Source: Tetrapyrgos nigripes
Taxonomy: Eukaryota > Basidiomycota > Agaricomycetes > Agaricales > Campanellaceae
Reading direction: 5' to 3'
Assembly: GCA_013368315.1 (NCBI GenBank)
Contig: JAACJM010000041.1
Span: 310,001 to 374,000, forward strand
Length of the DNA stretch: 64,000 bases
The notes under the pieces: generated by a model
What the model was told of the DNA's origin: nothing
Databases searched by the model: none
What the model saw: the letters and a program-made list of their open reading frames with translations, nothing else
In this document: piece after piece, positions 35,550 to 46,401 of the stretch
How positions within the stretch are numbered: the stretch's first letter is position 1
How the letters are laid out: each line of letters starts with the position of its first letter
Program-made: the position numbers and the translations under genes

Positions 35550-38500
35550 TTAACGAGGGAATGCGATCGATGAATGATGACAAAAGTCTGAGTTCGATTG
35601 CCGAGTGGGGTGCGAAGGAGGGCATAGAATACCAGCGGTTTGTAACAGTGTTTCTCCTCGGAGTTGTGCTTTCGCTTGAAGCACAAGGGTACTTCGCCAT
35701 ATGTCTTCCATGGTGATTCCTAGGGAACGCACCGTTGTTCCAGGGCGTATCAGGTTCTTGGGCTGATACACATCTGGATGCTGTTGATGGAAGGTTTTGA
35801 TCATCTCCTTCACCTTTGTCAATCCTGACGCCGGTTCCCATGAATTCTCTGAGTCAGCATAGTCCAACCATTTGACAAGGTATTGTACTCCCCAGCGGTT
35901 TCTCGTTGGTTTTGAATCTAAAATTGCTTCCACATCATATTCATTGTCTTCTGGAAGTAACTCTGGCGGTTCTCCTGGATAGTTCACTCCGTGGGCTTTG
36001 GTTTCTTTGTACGGCGATAGGAGTGAAGCATGGAACACTGGATGAATGCGCCAACTATTCGGTAATTTGAGTCGGTAATTGACTTCACTGATAACGTCAG
36101 TGATTTCAAACAGTCCGTGATAACGATTTGCCAACTTAGCTTTCGGCCTCGTTGTCTTCAAATTCTTTCCGTCTAGCAACACTTTGTCTCCAACTTTAAA
36201 CTTCTTCCCTTCAGTAGCATAGTCCTTGTTCTGTTCCTTCATCTGTTCTGCCGCTGTTGCTAGACTTGCTTTCAGTTCTTCTCGGAGAGTGTCCAAGTTT
36301 TGAAGGTGTTCTTCAACTTTTGGTACGTGTGAAGTCGGATTGATGGAAGGAAAGAGTCAAGGTAGATATCCATGGAGTAGTTTGAACGGCGACTTCCCGG
36401 TTGCTGAATGAATTCAGGTGTTGTGGCAAAATTCGGCGTAAGGTAGGTATTTAACCCAGTTGTCTTGGTGATAGTTACAGAAGGTTCGAAGATACTGTTC
36501 GAGTTCTTGATTGAACCTTTCTGTTTCGCCATCTGTTTGTGTATGATAAGCTGTACTGAGTGCCGACGTGATACCTAACTTAGCATATATTCCTCTCATT
36601 ACTTGGCTTGCGAATTGAGGTCCGCGGTCAGATATCATTTTGTCCCACAAACCGTATCATCGCCAAGTGTTGTTGAACAATAGGTCAATGATTCCGTCAC
36701 TGTCGATATCTTTTCTGCATGGAGAAATAACAACTGTTTTTGTCGAACAGTCAACTGTGACATGAATTGCATTCTGGCAGATCTGTGATGAAGTCGGTTG
36801 TAATTGTACCAAAGGGTCGTTCCGGTATTTCATTCGGAATTAATGGTACATGCGCTGGGTGATTATTTGCCTTGGCTAACTGACAGGTAGCGCATCCTTC
36901 AACATAGTTACGAACGAATACTGACACACCAGGCCACCAGAATTCTCTACTAACGAGTTCGTACATTTTGAATCGTCCTGGATGTCCTGCAGTGAGGCTG
37001 TCGTGATACATTTTAACAATGTCTCATCTGAGTTGTTGGTCGTTTGGGATGTAGATCTTTCCTCGGAATAGGATGATTCCGTCTTTGTAATTCCATTCCT
37101 GTAGATTTTTTGCCAGTGTGTGTGGTCCGTTGTTGAAGATCGTTTGTAACGCACTTACGACTTCAGCATCCTTTTTCGGACATTCCTTAATCCGTCTTTT
37201 CAATTCTGTATCTCCAATTGCGGTTACCGTTCCTGGCCTTGTCGCTCGAATCCTGAAGAACCTGGGGTCAAGTAAGACCCTATCTTTGTTGTCGTTTTTG
37301 ACCCCCTCTTTATGGTCTGACCTCCAAGAGAGTGGGTCACTTCGATTCAGGTTTCCGGGTTTGTGGGTGAGTGCAAAGTCGAATCTGGTCGGAAACAAGG
37401 CCATTCTTGCTTGTCGTCAGCTAAGTTTCTGAGCGGTGGTGAAGTATCTAAGGTTGTCGTGATCGGTCAAGATTTCGATGGTATGTGGTCCGCCTTCCAG
37501 GTAGTGTTGCCAGGCTTCAAGCCCGCGTATGATCACTAGCAATTCTTTGTCATGAATGTCGTAATTCCGTTCAGTTTCGGATAAGGCTTTTGACAGGTAG
37601 GCTACCGGATGCCATTTATCATCCGATCCTTGTTGTTGCAGGATACCTCCTGTAGCGTAATCTGATGCATCAACTTCTACTTGGTATGGTTTAGAATGAT
37701 CAGGCATGAGGAGGACTGGTGAAGTTGTAAACGTATCTTTGAGTGCTTGGAAAGCTGTTTGAGCTTCCTCAGACCATTCCCATGGGTGCTCCTTTTTTGT
37801 GAGATTGAACAGTGCTCGTGCGATTTTTGAGAAATCACGTATGAAACGACGGTAAAAGTTTCCGAAGCTGAGGAATGATTGTACGTCTTTGACATTGCGT
37901 GGGATTGGCCATTTTGTCACGCCCTCGACCTTGACTGGGTCCATCGCCAATGTGTTGTGTGAAACGATAAGGCCGAGGAACTCTACTGAATCGGTTTCGA
38001 AAGTGCATTTTTCCGGTTTAGCGTATAAATCGTTACCATGGAGTCATGCCAATACTTGTTTCACCATGTATCGATGTTCTTCTAGTGATTCTGTGAATAT
38101 GAGAATATCGTCCATATAAATTATGACTTTTCTGGAGTCGATCAGGTCCTTGAATAGAGTGTTCATCATCGCTTGGAATGTAGCTGGAGAGTTCATAAGA
38201 CCGAAAAACATCATCGTTGGTTTGAAGAGGCCGCGGTTGGTTTTAAACGCCGCTTTCCATTCATCTCCCTTCTTGATACGTATGTTGTTATATCCCCATC
38301 TAAGGTCGATTTTGGAAAATATCCGTGCCCCTTTTAGTTTGTCTACGAGTTCCGATATAAGCGGTAGGGGGTATTCGTTTTTGACGGTCCCTCTGTTTAG
38401 GGCACGATAGTCCTGTACTGGTCGTAGTTTTCCGTCTTTCTTTTTTACAAAGAAGAAGGGACTTGCCATAGGAGACTTCGACGGTCTTATATACCCTTTC

Positions 38501-39621
38501 TCTAAGTTTTCCTTGATGAATTCATCGAGTTCCTTTTGTTCATTTGGGGATAAAGGGTACGTTTTGCAGGGGGGTGGTTCAAAGTCCGGTTTTAACTCGA
38601 TAGCATGATCCCATTCGTCACGTTTCGGTAATCGTTCTGAGGTTTGTTTGTCAAAGACTCATAAGAACTGATGATATTGCGAGGGAATCTTATCTTTAAG
38701 AGGTACATTGACCTGGACGTTCTGGGCTGCCTCTGCGAGTTCTTGTGCCTTTGTGAACCCCGCGTGGATGTTCAGGTTCGGTGTCCCTGGCGTCTCCTCA
38801 TCTATTCTTTCCTCTTTCCCCAACAATTCCTCCATTACGTCCTGTTCCCATCGTTCTGGGATCGTATCTCTCCCGCACTCATCTTCAGTAAAGATCGCCG
38901 TTACCTCCAAACTTCGGTGGAAGGATCGAATAGGAATTCAACGGCGTCGCCCTGCAATTTTTGGTTGGGCAACTGGTTTGAATTGTCCAACTGGTTCTAA
39001 CCATCTGACTTGGTAATCTTTGTGGTGGGTTCTTGGATCGACGACTATGGGTTTTCTAGTTTTCAAATGGAGAACGGGGGGTTTTGCCGTGATGCATGTC
39101 TCTGGGCATCTAGTCATGTCTACCTGTGAGTCCGACCAGTCTATATTTGGGTTGTGTTCTTCCAACCAGTCGGTACCGAGGATTATATCGTGATCTCCGA
39201 TGTCCGTTACATAGAACTCAGCCTTTTCTTTGTGGTACGCCTCGCCATCTCGGGAATAGATACGGAGATTTTGGATAGTGTATTCTCGTACCCATCCCAT
39301 GGTGTTTTCAGAGCCGTCGACGTTTCGAACTGGGAACAGGTTTTTAATAGGAAGGAGGGTGAGTTGATGTTTTTGTGCGAATTGGCCATTGATGATTATG
39401 CCTTCTGCACTGCTGTCTATTAGAGCGTTTGCGTCGATTTTCTTGCCAGTAGCTTTGGCGATTAATTCAGTTTTGAGTTTGATTGATGGTATCTGTCTGT
39501 TACAAGTGATTGCTGATATTTTTATCTCTGAAGGAAAGACTCACTCACTAGAGGGGTATAACACACTATATTGATTGTTCTTTAACTGTCCGGTGTACTG
39601 TTCTACTCCTACTGACGACAT
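35550..39621 (-). pseudogene. pol: Gypsy pol: PR-RT-RNaseH-IN-chromodomain
   Basis: The pol frame starts at ATG 39621, 14 nt after the gag stop and in another frame. In order: protease (ALIDSSAEG near 39415; the usual DSG/DTG is DSS here), RT ([18 protein letters not shown]; catalytic IIYMDDIL near 38115), RNase H (VEVDASDYATGG near 37665), integrase HHCC zinc site (MYHDSLTAGHPG...CATCQLAK), core (TTDFITDLP; ISDRGPQFAS; TDGETERFNQELEQYLR) and a chromodomain (YDVEAILDSKP.. YLVKWLDY..NSWEP, 35950-35810). In-frame TGA stops lie at 39541, 38938, 38659, 38044, 37417, 37024, 36657, 36414 and 36357 (lowest coordinate of each). A small deletion near 36775 shifts the integrase frame. The first non-TGA stop is TAA 35550, taken as the true end. 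The copy cannot make active enzymes. Confidence 0.95.
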
Positions 39622-39635
39622 AGCAGAGGAGTGAT

Positions 39636-41153
39636 TCAAAAATCCAATTTAGACATAATGTCTTTTAAATAGACTGTCGCTTGTTCCTTTTCTTCTCCTT
39701 CCAATCCCTTAACCCTGTTAACCATGTCGGAAATGTCCTTGATCGTGTTTCTAGATGAAGATGTTTGGGCTACCATTACTGGTGGTGAAGATGTGGTTTC
39801 GGCTGTTCAAACAGCACGAGAGGGAAAGGTTCAGGAAGTGTTTTGAGATGATGTCCTTGGGAATGTCGGACATTCATTGCTCATATGTCCAGTTTGTCTA
39901 CATGCGAAGCATGCTCCTGCTTTTCGGAGTCGATCCCTTTCATCAGGTGTCAGTTTGGGTAATGGAGTGAAAGACGAGTTAGCACCTGGTCCCATATTCA
40001 TAAGTGCGTTGACGCTTGCTACCGTTCTTCCCTGAGACGGACCTGAGCCACTCTTCGACGTTGGAGTAGTTTTCCAGTGTTCTTGTCTTTCCCGTTCCTT
40101 CAACCATTCTAAATGAGGTCCCACAGCTCTTTCCTTGTACTCTTCGAAGTCATCCCACTTTGGATACGTTCTTCCAACTGCTTCTCGGAGTTTAGGTGGT
40201 AACCCATCCTGATAAAATTCCAACAATGCTGCTTCTCCGAATTCGGATTCTTCTCCGTATGTATCGAAGACGCTGTTGTAGCTGCTAATATCCGTCCCTT
40301 TCATTCTAGCAAACTTGATCTTTGTCCTCGCCACATCTTCCGAGGCGAGAGCTTTGAAGTCCTTTTTGAATCTATCACATATCTGTTTCAAAGTTATCCA
40401 TCTCCATTTCTCCGGTGTACTTGCCAAGTCCTCATCTTCCTCATCTTCATCTCATTCTATCAATCTCTGCGTTGCCCAATCTCCTCCCTTTTCTCCCGTA
40501 AAGAATGACAGGAATAATGAAACCTGACTTTCCTCGGTCGGGTACTTTCCTTTATTCATGTGTAGATAGTTATTGAATAGGGCCAGCCATCGTTTTACCT
40601 CGCTACGTTCTCCATTGAAGGCGTCTGGTTTTCTTCCTTGTTCGGAAGTTCTGTTCGACCCGATAGGAGGTGTATCAGCCATGACTGAGTCGTTTGGGTC
40701 TGATGGATCTGGAGAAGGAGGTGTAGGAGGACGACGAGGGGCTACGGATGGTCCTTCGGCGGACGGAATGGTGGGAGATGAAGGGGAGGAAGTGGTATCG
40801 TCTGGATCTGGTGGGTTATTGGGAGGGGTTTCCGGTACTGGGTCAGATCCGGAAGGTTGGTTGGTAGGTGTAGAGGTTCCTTGGCCTGATTCGGTTTTAG
40901 GTTTTCGATGTGCTTTTTGAATTGCAAGTTCTTGGAGCTGGGTTATAACGTGTAACCAACTCGGGAGTTCTACGTTAGTAAGTCGTTGAGTGTTGTATCT
41001 GTTCAGACACGGTTGTGTAGTGCACAGGACCCAAGGATCGTCACCGTTTTCGGAGATATAGGAGGCGTCTTGGAATGATGCGGGATGGAATACGTGTGGT
41101 CAGCTGGCACAGTGGAGGTTCGGGTCTGCAGATGTGGATCGTCGATCGGTCAT
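39636..41153 (-). pseudogene. gag: Gypsy gag with CCHC zinc knuckle, four TGA stops
   Basis: One frame runs from ATG 41153 to TGA 39636 (about 505 codons). It has a Pro/Ser-rich N-terminal part (near 40900-40700), then a capsid-like region (AFNGERSEVKRWLALFNNYL; LASTPEKWRWITLKQICDRFKKDF; FYQDGLPPKLREAV), a CCHC knuckle CFACRQTGHMSNEC (near 39870) and a C-terminal acidic helix (MVNRVKGLEGEEKEQAT). Internal TGA codons lie at 41100, 40452, 39831 and 39807; the frame and sense continue on both sides of each. Gag packages the element RNA into cytoplasmic particles. The start is supported by an in-frame TAG just upstream. Confidence 0.9.
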
Positions 41154-41164
41154 ACACTAATTCC

Positions 41165-41599
41165 TTAAGAAAGGTAGTTGGGTCCTAGGATAAAGGAGGA
41201 TGCTAGACCGTATTCGGGGGAGGGTGATGATGGAGAGTAATCGATGTTTTCTCTGAAGAATAGAGGTCCCTCGATATGAACCACCGTTTCTCCTGTATCA
41301 AAGTCCTCTTTCACTGTTATGTATGAAAACGTTGAGAGAACTATGTCACCTGAGGTAAGTTTCCACACCCAGCGTCTTGTGCAAACGAAGTGTCGGTCAA
41401 AGCTCCAAGGATTCGCTCGTATATTTCTTCCATGAGAGACCCAGTATTCGGTGTGTAAGATGTAACGGGGAAGGGGAAATGGAACCCGTTCGTAGTCACG
41501 AGGGGTTTCAGCAGGTTCGATACGAATTCGGGGATGTGGGGTAGACAGAGTGAAGAAGGGAGTTTGGGTTTCAATTACAGAACCGGTCGACCACCTTAC
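41165..41599 (-). other. Open leader frame upstream of gag, no ATG
   Basis: This minus frame is open for 144 codons and ends at TAA 41165, 12 nt before the gag ATG. It reads like protein, with many Trp/Tyr/Arg in the middle (EYWVSHGRNIRANPWSFDRH, RRWVWKLTSGD) and acidic text later (VKEDFDTGETVVHIEGP). There is no ATG in frame; a TGA (41600) and TAA (41606) precede it. It could be an eroded extra ORF, a spliced product, or chance. A second frame over part of it (41574-41341) is probably a shadow. Confidence 0.4.
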
Positions 41600-41790
41600 T
41601 CATGTTTAGCGAGTCTGGTATTACGTCTTGAGACTGTGTAGACAGGGGATGACCTCGTGTAACTGCTCCTTGAGTAGTTCACGCCTCACACAGGGTAGAG
41701 TTGATGGGCTTCTGCAGCACCATAGGGGAAGGATGGGATAGTAGGAAGGATAAAGTGTGATGAGAGGATCTTGTGAGGTGGGTGTATGGG

Positions 41791-41800
41791 AGTTCGTTCA
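41791..41800 (-). other. Primer-binding site (self-priming type)
   Basis: Starting 2 nt inside the 5' LTR (sense), TGAACGAACT is perfectly complementary to AGTTCGTTCA in the same LTR (41976-41967), which lies 32 nt downstream of a TATATA (42008-42003). This is the arrangement of Tf1/sushi elements, whose own RNA 5' end primes reverse transcription. I saw no match to the 3' end of a common primer tRNA, but could not search. Confidence 0.7.
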
Positions 41801-41802
41801 AG

Positions 41803-42316
41803 TGTCAAGGTTGTCGGTACACTCAATAACCACCCAAGTCACACAATGCGAGAAAGCCGGTTACAAGAAGATAGATTGATCAAAAGAGGTAGAGAGATAG
41901 AGAGATAGAGAAAGTAAGCTGACTAGGCTCTACACTGCATAGTAAAAGTACAGAGCGGAGATGAAGTGAACGAACTAAGGAATAGGTTACAAAGATCACA
42001 GGTATATAAGTAAAATATGAACAGATGGGAAAAGATAAGTAATAATAGATGGTATCATGTGGAAATGTCAAGGGCGAGAGAGTAATGAGTTAAATATGGA
42101 TAGATGAAGGTACTGGATCATAAGGAATGATTGACAGTGAGAATGTCCATGGAGATAGGAATCAGAGGAGATAAGAGTGTGAGTCATAGATCTGTAGAGA
42201 TGGTAACTATAGACGATGATGAGAAGTAGTTGATGTTTATGGGGTTAAAGTGGGAAGTAGGTAGTAAAGGGAAAAGAATAGAAAGGAAATGAATAAGCGG
42301 GGAGCGATTTGTGACA
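41803..42316 (-). repeat. 5' LTR of the Gypsy element (sense orientation)
   Basis: 514 bp. On the sense strand, TATATA (42008-42003) is followed 32 nt later by AGTTCGTTCA, the probable RNA start and self-primer. Confidence 0.97.
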
Positions 42317-44647
42317 CTATCACTATTCTTCTTCGTACAGACCACACATCTTCTCGGCTCTTTTTCATTTGTTTTACAAATTCATTATTCCTTATTTGCT
42401 AGTCTATTTTCATTTCTCTTGACTCCCGCCACACTCATACATGTATCACGCCTGGTACATGTTTTATACCAATTCTGTCAGCCTATCTCATACTCATTTC
42501 TTCCTATATGCCTTTCTCTTACAATTTTTAGACTCAAAATCCCTCATTTCTTTTACTATTACTGACTCAGCATATAGTACGACGTTTTGTATAAATACCT
42601 ACATCAGCAAATGTGGGTTTTTACTCATGGGCTCGCAGGGGCTCGCAGAGCTTTTTCCTCAAGTATTTCAGGCTTCCCCCCATTTACCTATATTGGGTAC
42701 TGATACACTATATAGAGACCCTATTTGTGATTTAAATTAGTGTTTTGAGAAATGGTAAGTAGTTGCCCTTTGTATATAGCTTTTGAAGGATTTTCTGAAA
42801 AACACACAAGTGATGACAATGGCAAGCATAATATACAGAAGGACCATTTCAGACTATGTAAATGGAGTGTATAGACTCAGTTCAGGTTAATGTGTAAGGT
42901 CCATAGCGAGGAAGAATGCCCTATGTACAGTTTAGTCAAAAGAACTTGTGGAATTTTTGACTCAGCTCGCCAACTCGCGGACTCATGAACTCATACAGCT
43001 TTCAGGCACTTGTGCAAGTGGCTGCGAGTGCCCATGAGTGATTTGCTGAAAACCTGATTAGTAGTACTTACAAGCACACAATATACCAAGTTATCCACTA
43101 CCAACTTCACCCTTCCTAACCTAAGCCAATCCAGTCCAAAGTCCCAGTCTCCCAGCTCTTTCCCAGAAAGCCTCTTGTTGTTCTCATCTTCCTATCTCAT
43201 TTCTGTTTCAGATATTTCTTGGTTGTTACTGCCTAGAACCTCTAGATCAGCACCATCATCAACCTCTAGATGACTTCTCAGACTTACCTGGGTTCAAGGA
43301 GTTTTCTATTCAGGTTTATATCTTTCATGTCAGCGTCCTCTGGCCTCATACTCACCACACCTCAGTGCTGGCCTACACCCCCTTCATTGTTATTTGAGTC
43401 GCTAGATACTACATGAGCCCAGAGACCTGCTAAAAATTCACCAGAACTTTTGCAAAGCACATTTGGTGATATTTTCCAGACTTTTCCAAAAGTATTAACG
43501 CATCTGGTGTGGTACAGGAATTTGTGCATGGTATGGATGACCCATTTGCTCATAAATTGGAGACTATTCTTGCTTCCTTTGGCTGTCAAACTCAGCTGGA
43601 GGAAGTTGAGAACATGGTAGACACTCAGATTACTGATTATTTCAAATCTCAGTCTGCATAGGTAGTAAAATGTGCTAGGTACTCTACTAGAGCGATGACA
43701 TACTACAGTTGTGGACAGTATGGCCCGATTTGGGTCCAAAAAAATCGGACTCCCTCATAGGACATACCTCTAGTAACACATCCCTTGGGCCTGTAACCTT
43801 GGGGTATGTGTTAGGAGGGAGTCAGAAACAAAGCAACTCACTCTCGGACCTTAGGGAACAGCACGGGAGACCCGCGGGGAATTTTTTTGAACCCCTCCCC
43901 ACCCCACCTAATTCCCGCCCCCGCCACTACGGGAGCATGAAGGTGTACAGAGTACAGGGCAAGAGGTCATTTCACACGAGGTACGGGATTCCCTATCTGT
44001 ATTTTGCTTCTGCTTTCAAAATTTGAGAGAGAAAACGGGTCAGTCTGTTGTTTTTTACAGGAAACAAACCATTACTGACCAATTTGAACAATTCTCAGCG
44101 CATTTTGAAGTCCAAAATCAATACATCAACCTACAATTTCTTATCCTGTACCCCGCCTGACGGGATGCAGGTTTAGTACCGGTTTGCTCAACGTCTCCCG
44201 TTCCCGTTCTCCCGCGATTCCTGCCAACCCCGTGCTATTCCTTACTCTCGGTTGCGATACAATGGAGGCTTTGAGTCAGTCATTCTGACTGAAGTTCGAT
44301 CTCTGAAAATAGGCTACAGAGGGATGTATATATATGGTACTGGCAGGAGCCGTGAATAATAGATAGAGCTACAGGCAATACTTAAATAAGTATATCAGGA
44401 AAAATGACTACAGATAATCAGGCGCACTGGAGAGATATGCTACAAAGACAGGTCAGGCCCGGGATTAGAAGCAGTAACAGAGCAGTAATAAGTAAAACAG
44501 GAGTAGAACAGCGAAAATACTAATGATACAACAGGGGACAAGACGGGTAAAGCATGAGAGTAACGAGTCATGGTCCGGAAATGATTTGTAGAAAGAGAAT
44601 GAAAGTCTTTAGAGCTTTTAGGGGAAGAGATAAAAAGACATCTATCA
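42317..44647. other. Gene-poor region right of the retrotransposon
   Basis: AT-rich sequence with no complete gene. A plus frame at 43503-43661 looks coding-like (SGVVQEFVHGMDDPFAHKLE), with no start and a TAG end, possibly a relic of an old element. An inverted repeat, 43748-43770 against 43802-43824 ('gactccctc...acatacc'), has about 5 mismatches in 23. C-rich text with 'cccgc' steps lies around 43880-44230. Confidence 0.4.
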
Positions 44648-45631
44648 CTAGTCGGAGGAACGATCGTCCATATCAGCATCATCGCAAGAGTCTGACGGTG
44701 TTTGGGACTCGGATAAGAACTGATGAACGATGCGTACATGTCGCCGCATGTTGCTACGAACACTGAACGAACGGTGACAGCCAGGCTCAGGGCAAGTGTA
44801 CGGTTTCTCTCCGGTATGAGTCGTTATATGGATCTACGTAAACAGGGAGGGTAAGTTCAATACCTGCGACACCAATCAAGTAAATAAGATTTACCTTCAA
44901 ACCACTGGGTCTACTGAATCTTTTACCACAGTAAGCACACTGGTGGCGCGCGCTTGAAGTGCCAGACTGAACTCCGTAATTGTACAGAATGGGACTCGAC
45001 GAATGATGACGAAATTGTGGGACCGGCCTGGACACATAGTGATAGCTTCTAGGATATTGGGAGGCCACATAGAGATCATCGTATGATCTAGCTCCATAAC
45101 GAGGGGCGGAATAAGCGTACGCTGCTTGTACACCATCATGAGCGTAATAGCTGTCGTTTTCCGGATAACTTTCTCTAGGTGACATGGAATGAGCGGATGA
45201 GGAAGAGGGACTGGTCATCATCTCCATAGTTGTGGCATAAGGGTCGGATTGCTGGTAATGTAGACTAGGTGAAACGTTGTAGGCTTTAAAATTTTGGTCC
45301 TATAGATACAGATTAGTCAACTAATCCATGAAGATTGAACTCGACAAACTCACGTAGGAATTAGGAAGCGGGAACTGCGGCCATGATTCTGAGTGAGCTC
45401 TAGAATTAAACGAATGCTGCGAAGCATGGCCGGAGGGAGGCAGAGGTGGAAGAGTCAGGTTGGTGGGTTTCCTCGTTGAACCCTGGTCTGAAAGTAGCAG
45501 AGTAGCCATGTAAGTAAGAGAACAGTCGCCAACCATAACAGCGGGAACATACCAAAAATACGGGAGATAGAAGGCAGGACTGGCCTATCTTCAGAATGCA
45601 TCTCTGAGTCAGGAATAGAATGAAACTTCAT
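44648..45631 (-). CDS. C2H2 zinc-finger transcription factor (two fingers)
   Basis: Start ATG at 45631 ([26 protein letters not shown]). Short introns join [18 protein letters not shown] and [17 protein letters not shown] exons to a Ser/Tyr-rich middle region. Two C-terminal fingers follow: [15 protein letters not shown], continued over an intron by [14 protein letters not shown], then [24 protein letters not shown], with the standard TGEKP linker. An acidic Ser/Asp tail ([14 protein letters not shown]) ends at TAG 44648. Such short Agaricomycete factors carry C-terminal C2H2 pairs and a conserved N-terminal LPSI.. motif; nuclear DNA binding is expected and targets are unknown. Four to five exons, all in frame. 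Confidence 0.85.
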
Positions 45632-45978
45632 TATGACCGCGTCAGACGAGGAGAGACCAAGGAGAGGGAGGATAACGATCAACTTGATATTCCAAGACCC
45701 TTTATATGAATCGACAAGATTTCCTGGTTAATTACGGTAAAAATTGTAGAGATGACGAGTTCCTTGTTGCGCCCGTAAGGAAACTGTCGCTCCACCAACG
45801 CTCCGCGGTGAAACACGAGACTGGAAATGAATGGGAGGGGAGAAGGCGGTGCACAGGGTAGCGAAGCGATCATTTGGTAATAACTCTGCGTTGATCTCAC
45901 TTTGAGGTGGGATCATTCGCCATGGAGAGATTGAGAATAAGTATACAGTTAAACTTAGATACCCTTCAAAATCCCGGC

Positions 45979-46401
45979 TCATACGTTGAGAGAAAAGACA
46001 AGCTGAGAGCGAAGCACAGCTGAAGTCAGAACCAATACCACTAAGGTCCACTGTGCGTGAGCTCTAGGTGCACTATTATATGATAACACGCAGAACGTCG
46101 AGCTTCCAAAGATACCAAACCATAAGATGACGGATCTGCTCAGATCTGAGAGGTATGTATTCTCTTCTTCAAAACGTACTCGCGCAAATCCTGGAATAAT
46201 AGTTCGGGAGTTTGATAGAAAATGATTAATGAATATTGAATAGTTCAATGGAGTCTCGGAGACCTGACACGTCCGATTATCCGAATCATCCGTAATGTTG
46301 ACATAGTTTGGGAATACTAGCCACGTCGCTGAACCAAGGGACATGGTAGCACTCGGGAACAGCTGTAAGAGTACTATAAGTAGTTCCAATATGCGCAGCA
46401 C
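45979..46401 (-). CDS. Hypothetical membrane or secreted protein
   Basis: A single 140-codon minus frame starts with MLRILELLIVLLQLFPSATM (signal-like), has a loop with several N-glycosylation sequons (NIT, NRT, NYS), then two hydrophobic stretches (VILWFGIFGSSTFCVLSY and WTLVVLVLTSAVL). No family is recognised. It could be one exon of a larger gene or a chance frame; it lies 350 bp upstream of the C2H2 factor start, on the same strand. Confidence 0.35.
   Translation of the reverse strand: MLRILELLIVLLQLFPSATMSLGSATWLVFPNYVNITDDSDNRTCQVSETPLNYSIFINHFLSNSRTIIPGFARVRFEEENTYLSDLSRSVILWFGIFGSSTFCVLSYNSAPRAHAQWTLVVLVLTSAVLRSQLVFSLNV

Larger units (their letters stand above)
34323..42321 (-). mobile_element. 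Ty3/Gypsy chromovirus-type LTR retrotransposon, full length, decayed
   Basis: Two 514-bp LTRs (34328-34841 and 41803-42316) begin TGTCA, end TGACA, and are flanked by the perfect 5-bp duplication CTATC (34323-34327 and 42317-42321). The coding strand is minus. In sense order: LTR, primer-binding site, leader, gag, pol (PR-RT-RNaseH-IN-chromodomain), an extra Cys/His ORF, polypurine tract, LTR. The order RT before IN and the chromodomain place it among Ty3/Gypsy chromoviruses (Metaviridae); these are genomic elements of fungi. LTRs differ at 7 of 514 positions. Fourteen in-frame TGA codons and one pol frameshift make this copy non-autonomous. Confidence 0.97.

Noticed and set aside
35173..35841. 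222-codon minus frame over the end of pol
   Set aside because: Its first 97 codons overlap the chromodomain and pol tail in another frame and the rest overlaps the Cys/His ORF. No motif is visible, so I treat it as a shadow.
41341..41574. 77-codon minus frame in the Gypsy leader
   Set aside because: It starts at a TTG, overlaps the more protein-like frame 41165-41599, and has no motif.
34328..42316. Classical RIP as cause of Gypsy decay
   Set aside because: Neurospora-type RIP favours CpA. Here changes sit at CpG and many CGA codons survive, which fits methylated-CpG deamination better.
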